A stretch of 64,000 nucleotides of DNA, taken from [Clostridium] hylemonae DSM 15053. GTDB lineage: Bacteria; Bacillota; Clostridia; Lachnospirales; Lachnospiraceae. Positions 62,182-64,000 of this stretch are shown here, in pieces. Location of the stretch: the NCBI RefSeq assembly GCF_008281175.1, contig NZ_CP036524.1, forward strand, positions 3,100,001 through 3,164,000. The letters run 5' to 3'. The position numbers and the translations under genes are program-made. Each line of letters begins with the position of its first letter. Positions within the stretch are counted from its first letter, which is position 1. Under the pieces are notes generated by a model that was not told the origin of the DNA, made no database searches, and worked only from the letters and a program-made list of their open reading frames with translations.

Positions 62182-62954
62182 ACCTTACCTGCATTCCATC
62201 TTAAAAGCCATTTTAAAATAACCGCAACTGCCTTCTCCACCACAACTGCCAGAATCAGAATCCAAACGATTCCCACTACAACGAGATCCGTGGACAAAAT
62301 CGCAATAAATGCATTTAAGATTCTGCCGACTCCGCTCTTTGCCCCGAGCAATTCGCCTACGATCACAAGTCCCCAGGACCAGCTGCACGCAACTTTGATG
62401 GGGCCTGCCATCGACGGCAGGAGACTTGGCAGCAATACGCGGTACGCAACCGTCGTCCTGCCGGCCCCAAGCGTTCTTGCAAAATCAGCCTGTACCGGGT
62501 CCAGCTCTTACGCTTCCGCGCCGCCACAAATATCATTGTAAATACATAGAAAATAACGATCCCAATGATCCTCCTGGCTCGTACCGAACCAGAGAAGGAA
62601 AAGGAGCAAGGGCCAGCGGCGGTATGGCACGCAAAATATCGACGAGCGGATCAAATATTTCCTGAAAACTTCTAAATCTGACCGTCAGAAACAGACAGAT
62701 AAAGGCGACTGCTGTTCCTGCCAGCGTCCCGAGCAGATATCGTCCCAGGGTAGCCATCACATGTGTAGAAAAGCCACTGCTCCCGGCTCCTGAAACTGGA
62801 TCTCCGGACTCTCTGTAATTGTCCCGGCAAACCGGCTCACGATCTTCCACGGGGACGGGACTCTTGTCTCTCCCAGCGAAAACTTGCCCAGATCCATACG
62901 GCAAACAATATCATAATGCCGGGCCGCCAAAAAAATGTTTTTTTTCTTTGTCAT
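62178..62954 (-). CDS. ABC transporter permease (SsuC/TauC type)
   Basis: About 258 residues. Helices and BPD_transp_1 domain: LGRYLLGTLAGTAVAFICLF, FDPLVDILRAIPPLALAPF, ARTLGAGRTTVAYRVLLPSL and SWGLVIVGELLGAKSGVGRI (EAA-type loop), ending IVWILILAVVVEKAVAVILK. Partner of the binding protein encoded upstream. Its ATPase gene is not in the window and may lie further right. Four frameshifts. Confidence 0.87.
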
Positions 62955-62974
62955 CTTTTATCCATGTCTGTCCC

Positions 62975-64000
62975 CTATTTCATTTCTTTTACGGCCTGTT
63001 CCGAGAGATTCCTGGCATCCAGATAATTGAAAATAGAATACTGATACTCCGCTTTCTCTTTCAGCTCCAGCGCCGTGCCGTCTGCATTTTCCAGTTTTCA
63101 AAGTTAGAATCTGCTTCTGCTTTCAGTTCCTTTAACTCCGCATAAATCTTATCCGCGCTTACGATGTCTGACGGGCCGTACTCTCCGCTTTTAAACATTC
63201 CCTCATCCTCGTACATCTTGATCGTTGAACCAATCTCATACTCCCAGTACAGGGCATCTTCCTTATCTTCAAACCAAGGCTTCTGCATATCCCATGTATA
63301 TAACGGAATGGAAGTTTTATATAATGCCTGTACTTCTTCCTCCGTGAACTCGGTGCCGGCCAACTGGTTCACATAATTCACGTGGATCTTGGCTGCCTCT
63401 TTAGGATCATCATTGACATATTGGTTGATCCTGAAGCATACAGACGCAAGCCTCAGCACCGTATCGTGATTTTCTTCCGCCCATTTTCTGTCGTTGTCCA
63501 TCCATTGTGCAGAATGCTTCTCACTTCCTTTGAGTCCTCTGAAGGCTCTGCAGTCTCCACGATATCCTTGGCAGAAAGGATCGGTACAAATCCCTTGGAA
63601 GACAAAGTTGCGGCTGCCGCACGCCGCCGACCTTAAAGTCTGCTCTTCCCGCAAGCATAAGCGCTACCCCGTTGGAGTCATCGATCACTTCATTTTCTAC
63701 GTCATCCAGCGTCATGCCTGCTTTCTGAAAGCAAAGGTCAATGAACGGTTTGATGGCTGATTCGGACGGATAGGTAAATACTTTTCCTTTCATCTGTCCA
63801 AGGGCAGCCTTGATAGCTTCCTCCCCGCTCATGCCTTCTTTGACAAAATCACTGTATGTCTTTGTTCCCTCGGGTGCCATAACACTGTAGCCGAGGAACA
63901 GGTTGCTGAAAGCAAATGTCGTAAAGTCGCCCTGCCCCATAGACGGAATAAAGAGGGACGGTGCCCCTGAGGCAAAATCATAGTTGCCTGCGATCAGAAC
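62975..64000 (-). CDS. ABC substrate-binding protein (NMT1/SsuA type), C-terminal part
   Basis: Runs off the right edge, so the signal peptide is not seen. Readable: SMGQGDFTTFAFSNLFLGYS, KEGMSGEEAIKAALGQMKGK, VFTYPSESAIKPFIDLCFQK, DDSNGVALMLAGRADFKVGG, NDDPKEAAKIHVNYVNQLAG and the C-terminus DARNLSEQAVKEMK. These are features of SsuA/NMT1-like proteins. Ligand unknown. It is 20 bases from the permease gene. Two or three frameshifts. Confidence 0.85.

Overview
The window reads as a chromosomal segment of a low-to-mid GC, anaerobic Gram-positive gut bacterium, most likely a Lachnospiraceae / Clostridium cluster XIVa species. Evidence: a monomeric [FeFe]-hydrogenase, a rubredoxin-ferritin-rubredoxin protein, a two-gene SmsCB-type Fe-S system, type III glutamine synthetase GlnN, Fe-S L-serine dehydratase, DUF4474 and DUF4317 proteins, an orphan Spo0A C-terminal-domain protein, strong AGGAGG ribosome binding sites and sigma-A promoters. 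Nothing looks like a prophage, insertion sequence or CRISPR array.

A technical point governs the annotation: nearly every long gene is split by single-base frameshifts. Those I worked through are all repaired by adding one base, and one tRNA shows the same defect. I therefore give whole-gene spans that bridge frameshifts and treat them as sequence deletions, not pseudogenes.

Layout. (1) 1-300: start of a fabH operon with two FabT-type operators around its promoter. (2) 326-16063, minus strand: an exopolysaccharide/capsule operon running from a phosphatase/chain-length/tyrosine-kinase module (cpsB, wzz-like, BY-kinase), an Ig-like secreted protein and an LCP ligase, through an initiating phosphoglycosyltransferase, a GDP-D-glycero-D-manno-heptose pathway (hddA, fused hddC-gmhB, gmhA, GMD-like dehydratase), a glycosyltransferase, acetyltransferase, EpsG polymerase and pyruvyltransferase to a flippase. 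Its only obvious promoter lies between 23-25 bp inverted repeats next to a small serine recombinase gene, so the operon looks phase-variable by DNA inversion. (3) 16082-31606: L-serine dehydratase, DUF4474/phosphoesterase pair, DUF4317, tRNA-Leu, ogt, a YbjQ-like protein, a TlpA-like lipoprotein preceded by a candidate CxxU selenoprotein with a SECIS-like hairpin, an SH3b protein, small unknowns, SmsCB, rubrerythrin, hydrogenase, and a phosphoesterase behind a Pho-box-like promoter. (4) 31714-42562: a sugar/polyol operon (ribose-type ABC importer, two zinc dehydrogenases, FGGY kinase, class II aldolase, DhaK, DhaL) with a divergent DeoR regulator. (5) 42811-48552: an NMT1/SsuA-type ABC importer in operon with a wall-anchored surface protein. 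(6) 48758-49499: seven tRNAs. (7) 49622-58015: phosphoesterase, RdgB, THUMP methyltransferase, Asn-rich repeat protein, Spo0A-like protein, a candidate small RNA, a DUF2148/MarR pair sharing a palindromic operator, DUF1700 protein, glnN and fba. (8) 58143-64000: LacI regulator and an operon of SsuA-type importer, PfkB kinase, NagB-like protein, amidohydrolase and VOC protein, running off the right end.

The most notable systems are the invertible EPS promoter switch, the candidate selenoprotein, the GDP-heptose pathway in a Gram-positive capsule locus, and the candidate small RNA.
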